Part shown: positions 55,473-64,000 of the stretch, piece by piece
Layout of the letters: each line of letters starts with the position of its first letter
Position numbering within the stretch: position 1 is the first letter of the stretch
Origin: Isoetes taiwanensis
Taxonomy: Eukaryota > Streptophyta > Lycopodiopsida > Isoetales > Isoetaceae
DNA: 64,000 nucleotides
Direction of reading: 5' to 3'
NCBI GenBank assembly: GCA_021234155.1
Contig: JAJEKV010000004.1
Coordinates: forward strand, 25,023,662 to 25,087,661
Made by a program: the position numbers and the translations under genes
The notes under the pieces: generated by a model
What the model was told of the DNA's origin: nothing
Database searches by the model: none
Seen by the model: the letters and a program-made list of their open reading frames with translations, nothing else

Positions 55473-58400
55473 TTAACTAGGAACTCGTAAATACAATGGA
55501 ATATGATTTTTAGATGTAGGTTGTGCACTCCATACAGAAAATGCACTAGACGCATTTAGCCATTTATCCACTATGTCCTTGAAGTGACGTTGGAGGACAT
55601 ACTTTAGGCTCTCAGTGTTGTTTACCCATGCCAAACCCTCCTTTGTGTATACCTCCTCCTTGAAATCTGTAGTGAAGAAGCGATCGGCTTCTAAACGTCT
55701 GCATGTAAGAAATTTTCAATTAGTACAGTTAGATAATTACAAACATCGAGGACATCATTTTATGCTTACCTTGATGCCATAAGAAGGAAAATATAAAAAG
55801 CCGTCTCACTAATAGCATATCCTTTAATCTTCTTTTCTGCCATAAGCCCCACTAACAAATCCATTTTTTCAATATCATTATCATAGACCTCCTTAAGTAT
55901 CCGAATGGCTTCTTTATCATCTGTGAGGTCTTCCCAAGTTCGAATTGGTCTCATGAGCATGTTACGTCGGAACTCGTTATATCTAGCAACATGGCGCTCT
56001 CTATCACGATAAACTAAACAAAGAAAATTCGTAATTATAATAAAAATAAAGCTTACGAGATTTTAACATGCTTTTGGAATGTTAAGATCATACTTTCAAG
56101 TGCAGGCATATCGATATGATTGACACGCTCTTTTCCGTTAGCATCTTGAGGAACCAAGTCTCTTAGCCATACAGGAGAATTCCAAAGGGTAAGTGCACCA
56201 CTTGATTGGTGTCCCATCGATGTTATCATAGATTCTATTCCAACTTTTGATAATGTTACTTCTCCACTTATTCCTATCATCTCAGTTATAGATAACCTAA
56301 AAAGGAAAGAAAAAACATAAATATAGAGCTTGTAAATACTAGTGATAAACGAGACTATCTTACGTTTTTAACACATTTGGAGTTTTATCCTTTGTAGGCA
56401 TCTTGCTAATATCCCTGATAATGATGTTATCTGGAAGTAGTGCGTGCATTCGGTAAACTGATACAAATTCTTCTGTAAGTGAATATGGCACTCCATGATT
56501 ATTTGGCTTTGGCATGCCAACAAATCCACTCAAAATTGAGTTTCCTGTATGACCAATCGCATCTTTGATTTTCTTGCCCAGGATGCCGTACCTAGACATT
56601 AAACATGTTAGCAACATAACAATATCAGATCTAATGAAGTTTCATGCAGAAACTCACCAGTTTGCTCGCATACCAGCATATAATGTATCCATTTTGAGCA
56701 ATTCCACTGTCCAATCAATAGTGTGAATTTTTGCTATCACCGCTGATGTAACCAATCTTGCATGGCGATACAATTCTTCATCACTAAAATTTGGATGATG
56801 TTGCTGAAAGTTTTGATGGCATATTTTTTTAGTAGTTATTAGCAGTTAACAAGACAAGTATATGAGGGGACTGAAGACGAGGGGACATGATGATCATATA
56901 TGGGGGCAAAAGATCTAAAAAACTCACGATTATTCTTTTGAATTTTTACCTTCAACATGTCACATATTGCATTGTGCTCCCTCATAAAGAGAGCTTGTAA
57001 AGTTGAGACCCCTGCCCAAGAGTTCCGTACATCTCCAGAAACGGCAATCCCATCTTTATCATGTTGTAGAAGACCGTCATTAGAGAGCTTAACCTTACCA
57101 CCTTTAAATGTCCTTACTTGTTTAAGCTTTTCTTCATTACTTCCATATAAAACACTTCCATCCCTATAGTTATATACAATGTTTTATTTTATATAAGAAG
57201 GAAAACAAATAGAAGATTAAAGCTTCATAGGCTAAGACATGAGGAAAGATTTCATACCACCATGCAGTCCTCATGTTGATATGTCCAGATTTAATATCGT
57301 AGAATCCAGTGGGAACTTCTTTTGTATTGTAGAAGGTAAATTTTTTTAAGGGACACTCACTAGCTACCTCTTTTGGAGCAATTATATCAACCTGCATAAA
57401 CAATGATGGCAAACATTATCCATGACAAGCTTTAGACGACCAAGTATGGCAATGAAACTTTATTTTCAAGTTGTAGAAGATTTCAATGTTTATTAATGAA
57501 TTGAAAAATGGCAATTTTGTAAAGATGTATTTTACCTGGTTGGTACCTTCGAGATGATCAACCCAGTCATGGATCATAAATTGGATCCAAGAGGCAGCCA
57601 ACACATTAAATTGATCACCATTATCAATAAGCTTTCTCCGTGCCAGAAGTTTTGTGGCTACTATGCTTGGATGAGGATTTAGTATCTATAATTTTGCACC
57701 AAAATGAAGTAAATGACCCAATTGGTCTACAAAAGCAAAGATAATTAATCCTTATTTAAAGTTTATGTCATGAGTTTTGCCTTCAAATAAAATTACAAGT
57801 AATGTGAATGCATTAAACAAACAAAAAAATTTGTTGTAGGTGCAACTACTATTTATTTCCAAAGAGGTCAACCTGAAATATTTACACAATTTTTTATTAT
57901 AATGAGCCTACAAAGGTGGTATAGTAACTAGCTATCACGTCCTTTTCCTATCCATAATCTATAGTAAGGCGAAAATGTATATATCAAGCATTTTAATAGA
58001 GTGGGTTTTCTACTAAAACAATAATAGCATTAGTACGATTGTAAAATCTTAATAGCATTAGGCTAGGATATGGTTTACGGAATGTCACAATTTATTCCAA
58101 GCTTAACAAGACCTCGAGTAATAGAATTGTTAGAATGTGTTGTATATAGATGGAAGAGATGGCACATGCACTATGAATTGAACTTGATCAGCATTACATT
58201 TGTTGGTACTCGGAGAATGGGTAGGGTTTCAATGAGGAAACACAATGTAAAAGCCCTCGTAACCATACTATAAATGACAAACCAAAATTTTTGGATTGAC
58301 GTTAGCTACTATGGTCATACGTGCCTTTCCTCTCCAATGGCCCACTTGGTTCCTATGGACACAAAAAACCTATCTTACCTTATCTTTGATTTCTAACAAT

Positions 58401-59268
58401 AGCCAGAAAATTTCTCAATAGATGCGTGGATGATAAAAATCAATTCAATTCCTAAAAGCGTGAAACATGTGAATGAAATGCAATGTTATAAAAAAATAAA
58501 AAAAAAATCCACTCAATTAAAATTCCCTAAATAGTACAGCATGTGAATTAAATGCAATGGTATCTCAGCAAAAAAAATATATATATATAGTCGAGGGCGA
58601 AGTTGGAGGGTTTTATTCTACCTGGTCGTCAGAAGAAGAGGATGGTTGCATATTTCGCCCAAAGAAGGAGCCCCGCTCTCCTGAAACTGGATTGAATGGG
58701 TCGTTGAATTCACCATTTGCGGTTCTGTAAGGAACGCTCTCTGGATTTCCTCTCAGAGTCGGCGAATTTGCTCCCACGTTCACCAGATTGTAGTTTTGAT
58801 GCAAAGTTCGTCTGAGTGCTAGATACACCAGCCCCAAGAACACAGGCAGCTTGTGCCATGGGTAATGCCGATCAATTTGATGGACGATCTGCGCAAAGAA
58901 ACTCTGTCATCCCTTCCATTCTAGAAACTTAAAAAATATAAGATACAAGTGAACTCTTTAAAAATTCGACACTTCTTAAGTTAATTCTAAATATTCCAGG
59001 TTCCAGTCTGCAGAGTGCAAGCAAAGATCCTTGGCACACAACTAAAAATGAGGCCGAACTGGAATTCTTTTGCGAGACCTGAGTTTGTTTCTATAAAATC
59101 TACTAGAAACATGGTAAGAATTATAATGGGTATATCTATTCTTACAATGAAGTAGAGCTTGTGGAGAAGCGTCATCTTAGAGTAGGCATCATACAAATCC
59201 GAGTCGATCAGATTGCTAGACTTGATGAAATCCTTCCACAGATTCATGAGATTCAGTAACCAATCCAT
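55473..59268 (-). CDS. DOX: Fatty acid alpha-dioxygenase, 644 aa, ten exons, intact
   Basis: A haem enzyme of the animal-peroxidase-like superfamily. In this family it adds O2 at C2 of fatty acids to give 2-hydroperoxides, an oxylipin branch linked to stress and defence. Exons in transcript order: 59268-59146, 58888-58622, 57685-57536, 57391-57258, 57163-56950, 56803-56658, 56591-56364, 56296-56094, 56013-55770 and 55698-55473. All introns are GT-AG and the frame is continuous (1935 bp with stop). The known plant enzymes are about 640 aa. Visible signatures: PWHKLPVFLGLVYLALRR, NDPFNP...FFGRN, FMIHDWVDHLE (distal haem His169), GDVRNSWAGVSTLQALFMRE, GVPYSLTEEFVSVYRMHALL (Tyr391 and proximal His394), MGHQSSGALTLWNSPVWLRD, LVGLMAEKKIKGYAISETAF and the C-terminus PLYLRVPS. 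The ATG fits the family length; alternatives are absent upstream. Intron 2 is 936 bp, the others 66-257 bp. Confidence 0.97.
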
Positions 59269-59348
59269 TGCTTAATAATTAGTCGCTCAATCTCCACAAT
59301 TATGTTTCAGGAGATAGGATCTCCTTAAATACTCACACATGAAATTGA

Positions 59349-59358
59349 TTTTTATATT
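59349..59358 (-). promoter_or_regulatory. TATA-like element upstream of the alpha-dioxygenase
   Basis: The minus strand reads TAATATAAAA about 85 bp upstream of the start codon. That would give a short 5' UTR of roughly 50 nt. A SINE lies immediately upstream (59411-59597), so the proximal promoter is probably confined to about 140 bp of unique sequence. Confidence 0.45.
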
Positions 59359-59410
59359 ATTTTCCATGCCTACTTGTACGTTCTTTATTTAAAACAAAGA
59401 ACCAAGTAGG

Positions 59411-59597
59411 ACATCTGGGCATTTGGTCTAGTGGTAATACACTAGTTCCTTAGAAATGTGGTCTCGAGTTCGAGACCGCCTTGAATCAAGACTTCGATGC
59501 TTGTTGGGGGTCAATCCCGCATGTGAGGCGGTTGGGGCGCGCCCAACCAAGCAAAGGTGGTTGGGGTTGGGCCCAAACTACTATCTATCTATCTTAA
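59411..59597 (+). mobile_element. tRNA-derived SINE, family 1
   Basis: The head ATTTGGTCTAGTGGTAATAC holds the A box, and GGTCTCGAGTTCGAGACCG (59460-59478) holds the B box within a perfect palindrome. A GC-rich body (GAGGCGGTTGGGGCGCGCCC) and a CTATCTATCTATCT tail follow. The head and tail match the minus-strand SINE at 34945-35106. Confidence 0.78.
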
Positions 59598-60004
59598 AAC
59601 CTTTGACAAAGACTTTTGTGTGAGATAGCTACACACTGCATTGTAGAAAAAGGGAACAACCAATGCATGTTGCCATGTGGCATCCATTTTCGTTTTTAAT
59701 TTTGGGGTCGTCAAAGCAACATGGTTTATTAACCATTTTTGTGTAGGGACATTAAAAAAAAGATAAGGCTATCTATCTATCTTAAAACCTTTGACAAAAT
59801 CACTTTTTGTGTGAGATAGCTACACACTGCATTGTTTCAGAAAAAAATGGGTGGTCGATTCTTACAAAACTCCATGCATGTTGCCAAAATGGGTGGCATC
59901 CATTTTCGTTTTTAATTTTGGGGTCGTCAAAGCAACATGGTTTATTAACCATTTTTGGCTACGTAGGGACTTTCCATCATATATTACTTCTAAAAGATAA
60001 GGCT
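59583..60004. repeat. Tandem duplication including the SINE tail, 2 units (~185 and ~235 bp)
   Basis: Both units run CTATCTATCTTAAAACCTTT, GTGTGAGATAGCTACACACT, CATTTTCGTTTTTAATTTTG, GGGTCGTCAAAGCAACATGG and AAGATAAGGCT. Unit 2 has extra bits such as AAAATGGGTGGTCGATTCTT. Because the CTAT tract of the SINE tail is part of the repeated unit, the duplication post-dates the SINE insertion or used the tail as a site of exchange. Confidence 0.88.
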
Positions 60005-60117
60005 TCTTTGCATGGCATCTTTTGACTTAACCAATTAACCTTACACGTTTTCCACAGTGTTTTTCAAATCAATTAATCTTACACGTTTCCCAGTGTTTTT
60101 CATCAAATGAAACACAA

Positions 60118-60255
60118 CAAAGCCATGTTTCATACTAGATCCAAAATGGGTGGTCGATTCTTAGTATCATAAACTCCAAAAATGAAACAAAGCCATGTGG
60201 CATACTAGATCCAAAATGGGTGGTCGATTCTTAGTATCATAAACTCCAAAATGAC
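60118..60255. repeat. Tandem duplication, 2 x ~62 bp
   Basis: AAAGCCATGT...CATACTAGATCCAAAATGGG, TGGTCGATTCTTAGTATCAT and AAACTCCAAAA occur twice in succession with near identity. The piece AAATGGGTGGTCGATTCTTA also appears in unit 2 of the preceding duplication. Confidence 0.9.
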
Positions 60256-60329
60256 TAGGAAACGCCAATCTTCTATCATATAATATATTTTGGTGAGAGA
60301 CTCATCTAAAGGGGGGAAACTGGCATAGG

Positions 60330-61260
60330 CATATCATTCATCACAGCAGTGTACAAACATTTTTTGAAAGATATCTAAGGGGGTAGTCGACCACACCAAT
60401 TTGATCTGACTAACCATTAATAATAAAGGGAACCTGCCATAGGAACAATCCAGACCCCTTTAAGATGACGTAAAATAAGAAAGGCAAATAGGAGCCAACG
60501 TGCGAAAGTTTATTACCGGGATGAAAAACCTCGCCCTTTCGGGTTTTCGAGGAAAACCCTAATGATAAACTATCACCCCATGGCTCCAAATGAAAACCGG
60601 GTCGTCAAAGTTGATATCGTTGATGAAAAAGTCAAGGGAACACAAGATGGAGGTCGCACACTAAACGATTCATCTCGAACTCAATGGGAGAGTCGTTAAA
60701 AGAAATAAATAGCCATGATCACCTGAAAACTGAAGATAAAAGAAAACAACAAACTGCATTAGACGTTAGAGAAGTAACTTAACAAAGTCAGAATTCACCA
60801 CAGTTGGATGAGATGACCTAAAAAGAAACAACGTAAAAAGAAGCAATTAACTCAAAAATATAAGCCATCACGCCGGCTCGGTGAAGCCCCCCCAGGGGAC
60901 AAGTTCATAACAAATCACAATCCTTCAATAATAGAAGGGGCTGGTCACGTGAGCCACGCGACATAGCATAATATCTCGAAACAATATAACCTCAAATACA
61001 GAGGGGCTGTTCACGTGTGTAACGCGACAAATGACAAATATTTCAAGAAAAAAGGATGATCAGAATCACAAATAAAAATGAAAAAGCATGACTGTAAACA
61101 ACCGAGGGTGGGTAGGGAGGGAACTAAGACCAGACAACTGCTGTGAGAAGACGCCGATGAGGAAGAAGGAACCCAAATAAGATATAAATAGACTCGTCTC
61201 TCCCCAAAATGGCGATCCGACGGTGTCGAATCGCATGCACTAGACTCAAATGGGTCATAG
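60330..61260 (-). mobile_element. Hairpin-tailed retroposon family, copy D
   Basis: In minus-strand sense: the 5' module near 61250-61120 (CGACACCGTCGGATCGCC, then CCTCATCGGCGTCTTCTC), two boxes (61028-61001 and 60964-60939; GTCGCGTGGCTCACGTGACC in the second) each followed by AGCCCCT, the hairpin (60568-60510), GTGGTCGACTACCCCC, and the 3' end CACTGCTGTGATGAATGATA near 60345-60326. The 5' module occurs once here. No protein is encoded. Confidence 0.72.
60510..60568 (-). other. Family hairpin, copy D
   Basis: The arms TTATTACCGGG and CCCTAATGATAA pair with a few mismatches (including G-T pairs in RNA). CCTCGCCCTTTCGGG and GAGGAAAACCC lie inside. The length is 59 nt. Confidence 0.72.
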
Positions 61261-61700
61261 ATTGTTAGTATAATTTTGAACATGAAAATGACTAGGACAT
61301 TCCAATCTTCCAAACGTCTATTAGCCCATAAGATAGGACACAAGTTCTACACAAACAAAAACCTGCAAGTTCACGAGATTTTTTACCACAAGAAACCATT
61401 CGCATTAGAAGTTGTCTTTCTTGTTGATATTTTTCTCTTTCCTGACTTTAAAACCAGCATGACAAAGTTCATTCCAATCAACCTTTTCGCATGATATATT
61501 TTCTGCTCACCCACAAAGAAATGGACATCAGAACAAAAGCTAAAATTAACCTCGGTCAAAAAATAAATATCCAACTCAAGGCGCTTTAGGTGCATGGAAC
61601 CTTTTGGCACCAATGAGATCATATAATGCTATTATTTACTAATCACATGCCAAGCACATTATGATACAATATAGAAGTTGTGTCATCGATTTCTGTATAC
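61261..61700. other. Gene-less stretch
   Basis: AT-rich; two opposed frames of 72-79 codons (61276-61622) show no recognisable domain. Confidence 0.4.
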
Positions 61701-61708
61701 AAGAGTTC

Positions 61709-61796
61709 CATTCTAGTTTCAATTCTGTTGTGGAAGGCTTGCCAACACACGTTAGCACGGAGGCATGCCTGCCACAACAGAATTGAAACTAGAATG
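61709..61796. other. Near-perfect fold-back, 25-bp perfect stem extended to ~34 bp
   Basis: CATTCTAGTTTCAATTCTGT plus TGTGG (61709-61733) and its exact complement ending at 61796 form a 25-bp stem. AGGCTTGCC and GGCATGCCT extend it inside with one mismatch and a bulge, leaving a loop of about 18 bases. A perfect stem implies a young MITE-type insertion or a selected hairpin RNA. Confidence 0.85.
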
Positions 61797-61810
61797 AAAT
61801 TGCTTAAAAC

Positions 61811-62062
61811 GTAAAGTTGGGTTAGGTGCGATGCAGGCAAAAATTTGAGGTAAAATCTTCAAAACTCTTTAGTAAAACAGTAGAAAGCGGAGTAAAACTG
61901 CAGAAATCATTTCGTAAAACAACAGAAACTGATGAATGCCCTCGTAAACAGGTATCCGCATTTGGTTCAAAATATTACTAGCGTTCCTGAAAAGAAGTCT
62001 TCCTATGTGGCAGAGCGTGGTTGGGCGAGAGGCCTGAATTGCACCTAACCCAACTTTATGTT
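61811..62062. repeat. Spaced inverted repeat, arms ~27 bp
   Basis: GTAAAGTTGGGTTAGGTGCG followed by ATGCAGGC (left) pairs with GCCTGAATT followed by GCACCTAACCCAACTTTA (right), about 195 bases apart. It directly adjoins the fold-back at 61709-61796 and may be the terminal repeats of a small element. Confidence 0.7.
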
Positions 62063-62346
62063 GGCACTTATTTCTGTGCAGCCATGTGGCATGTGCCAAT
62101 AATGCGGAATGGAATCGGGGCATCCATTCCATCCAGGTAAATAGTCGGTTAGGGTAGACAATCGCAAAACTTCTTGGTGAGTCTTTTACAGAGTTTCTCG
62201 CAAAGCTTTCGGATCTTCCTATAGAGCTTCTGTTCTCGCGGGATCTTATTGCAGAGATTTTTGAGCAGAGCTTCTTGTCAGATCTTATCGCAAAGCTTGT
62301 TCTTGCAGCAGAGATGCTTTATCTAAGAGCAAGTAAGGTTCAAAAT

Positions 62347-62365
62347 GGGGGGGGGGGGGGGGAGG
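62347..62365. repeat. Poly(G) run
   Basis: About 18 consecutive G followed by AGGGGG. It is comparable to the 18-C run in duplication copy 2. Runs of this length are unusual and are hard to sequence accurately. Confidence 0.85.
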
Positions 62366-62539
62366 GGGTCGACCCTTAAAAATTCGGCCATTCCAAAAAA
62401 TTTCCGATAGCCAAAAAATATTCCTGACGTTTTTCAGGCTATTTTCATAGAAGTATCCAAGGATTTCCAGGAAAGTGCACTATCATTTCATATATTTCCG
62501 GAAGCCTTAAATGTAAGCAGGCATTTTTAATGGTTAGGG

Positions 62540-63360
62540 CAAATTCTAATTTTGGACCTTGAGAGCAAGTATGTTGCAGAGATACCACAACTCGATTCAG
62601 GAATTAGCTTCAGGAACTCGATTCCCAACTTCTGTATTGTAGGGGAAGGGAAGCATGGTTTCCCCTTCTATAAAAATCAGCAGACCCGCGCCCGATTGCC
62701 GCCAATCGCAGGGCACCTATCGATTTTGCGGAAGGGGAGCCTCTTCTTCCCTTCCCCTAAACTTCGTTACCAATCATTTAAATGAACTTCACGTCTTGTT
62801 GCTAAGATAGTCGATTGCCAAATGTGAATGGCATGTTTTGAGAGACCACAAATTGTTGTCCAAATTGACACATAAAATAATGAAGATGTCTTAGAATCTG
62901 CTCTGAACCTGGCGTTCAATTTGAGATTGAATTAGAATTCAAGATATAATTTCTCCTAAAAATAGATTTTGTTTACTTCACATCTTAGAAATCACTAGCT
63001 AGGCAAACCGAGAACATGTTATTAGGTATATCATCTACGGCAATGATAAAGATCTAGGATTAATCAAGATACGAAGAAATAACAAAATCCTCTTGACAAT
63101 GAAAATTAAAATGTTGAAGTTGATTTCTTGATTTCTTTCATTGGGTAGAGTTAAAGAACCCATTCAATGAGTATCAGAAATGCTTTTGGTTAAAAAAGAA
63201 ATTGAATTTAATTAAATACTTGTTCTAGAAACTATGCCATATGCATGCCCCCAAGCTAAAAATTATATTATATAGAATATGGGCAATCTGTAGTGGTATT
63301 TACCATACTTGTGTGTGCGCGCATGCATACTGCATGTAACATTATAGAAATATATAAAAC
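62540..63360. other. Gene-less stretch
   Basis: One 77-codon plus-strand frame (62552-62785) in a slightly GC-richer block; no recognisable domain. The rest is AT-rich without structure that I can see. Confidence 0.4.
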
Positions 63361-63384
63361 ATCAGCTCACAAATATTTTTTGAC

Positions 63385-63665
63385 ATCGCATCGTAGGTCT
63401 TGAGTTCTAGCCAGGTGCCTGGACTATTGATGATCCACAATCCAAACTCTTATGGTGCATGGTGGTCCATGTATCTTTAATGGTGGCACACATTGTACAA
63501 CTGAGAACTAGAGGGGGGCAAGTCCCTTCAAATACAAATACCCTAAAACTTTAAAAACTATAATGGACTAGTTGGCTAGCTCCTGAGCACTTCACCATAG
63601 AGGCCTCGAGTTCAAGCCTAGGTGTCTGTTCTACATTAATCCGTAATCCAAAGCATTTGCAAAAA
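63385..63665 (+). mobile_element. Two copies of a tRNA-derived SINE, family 2
   Basis: Copy 1 (about 63385-63450) has TAGGTCTTGAGTTCTAGCCA then AGGTGCCTGGACTATTGATG and ATCCACAATCC. Copy 2 (about 63562-63660) has TAGTTGGCTAGCTCCTGAGC (A box) and GAGGCCTCGAGTTCAAGCCT (B box) then AGGTGTCTGTTCTACATTAA and TCCGTAATCC. The parallel order after the B box shows one family. Neither has a tRNA cloverleaf beyond the promoter boxes. Confidence 0.6.
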
Positions 63666-63669
63666 GCTA

Positions 63670-64000
63670 TGCATACGCATATCGACAATGTTGAGATATA
63701 GCTACAAATTGGAGTTGCGCAATTTTGAATATTTGTGTTAGCCATCTATGCATCTATGGTTGCTCAAGCCTTCCCATAGGCTAATTTGAAAGGGCCTAGG
63801 AATGCAAAGGCATAATTACTGGAATGCCTTGAGAAACCTGCAAAATGCGTGCTCTTTCTAAGACGTCATGTTGACCATGTGGCTCTAAGTTCTTATGCTG
63901 TCAATATGACTCTTGCTTCTAATGTTGTTAATACCTTTCTAAGCTTTAATGTTTTATGTCCTGCTGTTTTAGTGCTTGAAAGAGCACATGCCTGTTTTAT
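63670..64000. other. Gene-less right end
   Basis: No frame, repeat or structured element that I can support. Confidence 0.4.

Noticed and set aside
59411-59500. A tRNA gene
   Set aside because: A and B boxes are present but acceptor and anticodon stems do not form, and the sequence continues into a SINE body with a CTAT tail. The same applies to the heads at 34.9-35.1, 48.9, 49.3, 49.5, 63.4 and 63.6 kb.

Overview
This is nuclear DNA of a land plant. Two complete, intron-bearing genes have GT-AG splice sites throughout. One is a fatty-acid alpha-dioxygenase, an enzyme typical of plants; the other is a small conserved CxxC (DUF2039/C9orf85-like) protein. Both sit in AT-rich sequence saturated with plant-type retroelements: L1-like LINEs, Ty3/gypsy elements, hAT transposons and tRNA-derived SINEs. 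Several LINE fragments are instead of a type with a C-terminal Cys/His motif and pentanucleotide tails that I do not associate with seed-plant L1s. That makes a non-seed plant (fern, lycophyte or bryophyte) plausible, but the sequence does not settle it.

Layout. 1-5.1 kb and 20.26-25.4 kb are two copies of one long direct duplication. Between them lie an LTR with a primer-binding site (6.9-8.4 kb), a 0.43-kb tandem duplication with a tRNA-like core (8.4-9.3 kb), a decayed Ty3/gypsy pol (10.1-12.4 kb), LINE remnants (13.2-13.9 and 15.0-17.2 kb, the latter with a second LINE nested in it), and a LINE with a (TATTC)n tail (18.1-19.4 kb). 25.8-27.4 kb is a LINE endonuclease/RT fragment. 30-35.4 kb holds a LINE 3' end, hAT fragments, a SINE and unrecognised ORFs. 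36.9-37.5 kb is another gypsy RT. The CxxC gene is at 37.85-39.88 kb. 41.46-45.29 kb is a 5'-truncated L1-like LINE with a clean 13-bp target-site duplication. 50-52.8 kb has unrecognised exon-like pieces and an array of five similar hairpins. 52.8-53.65 kb is a second LINE with a (TATTC)n tail. The alpha-dioxygenase occupies 59.27-55.47 kb on the minus strand. The right end holds SINEs, fold-backs and tandem duplications.

The strongest candidate for something undescribed is a repeat family present at least four times (about 14.0-14.96, 27.65-28.7, 47.77-49.85 and 60.33-61.26 kb). It has a promoter-like 5' module (tandemly duplicated in two copies), paired CACGCGACA-type boxes, a conserved 50-60-nt hairpin near its 3' end, and an ATGAATGA-type tail. 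A similar hairpin lies in the 3' region of the 18.1-19.4-kb LINE, which suggests a non-autonomous element using that LINE's machinery. The second candidate is the five-hairpin array at 51.93-52.15 kb, where the core is conserved while the outer stems change on both sides.

The two intact genes have unrelated roles (oxylipin formation and an uncharacterised Zn-binding protein) and are separated by about 15.6 kb of repeats. Nothing indicates co-regulation.
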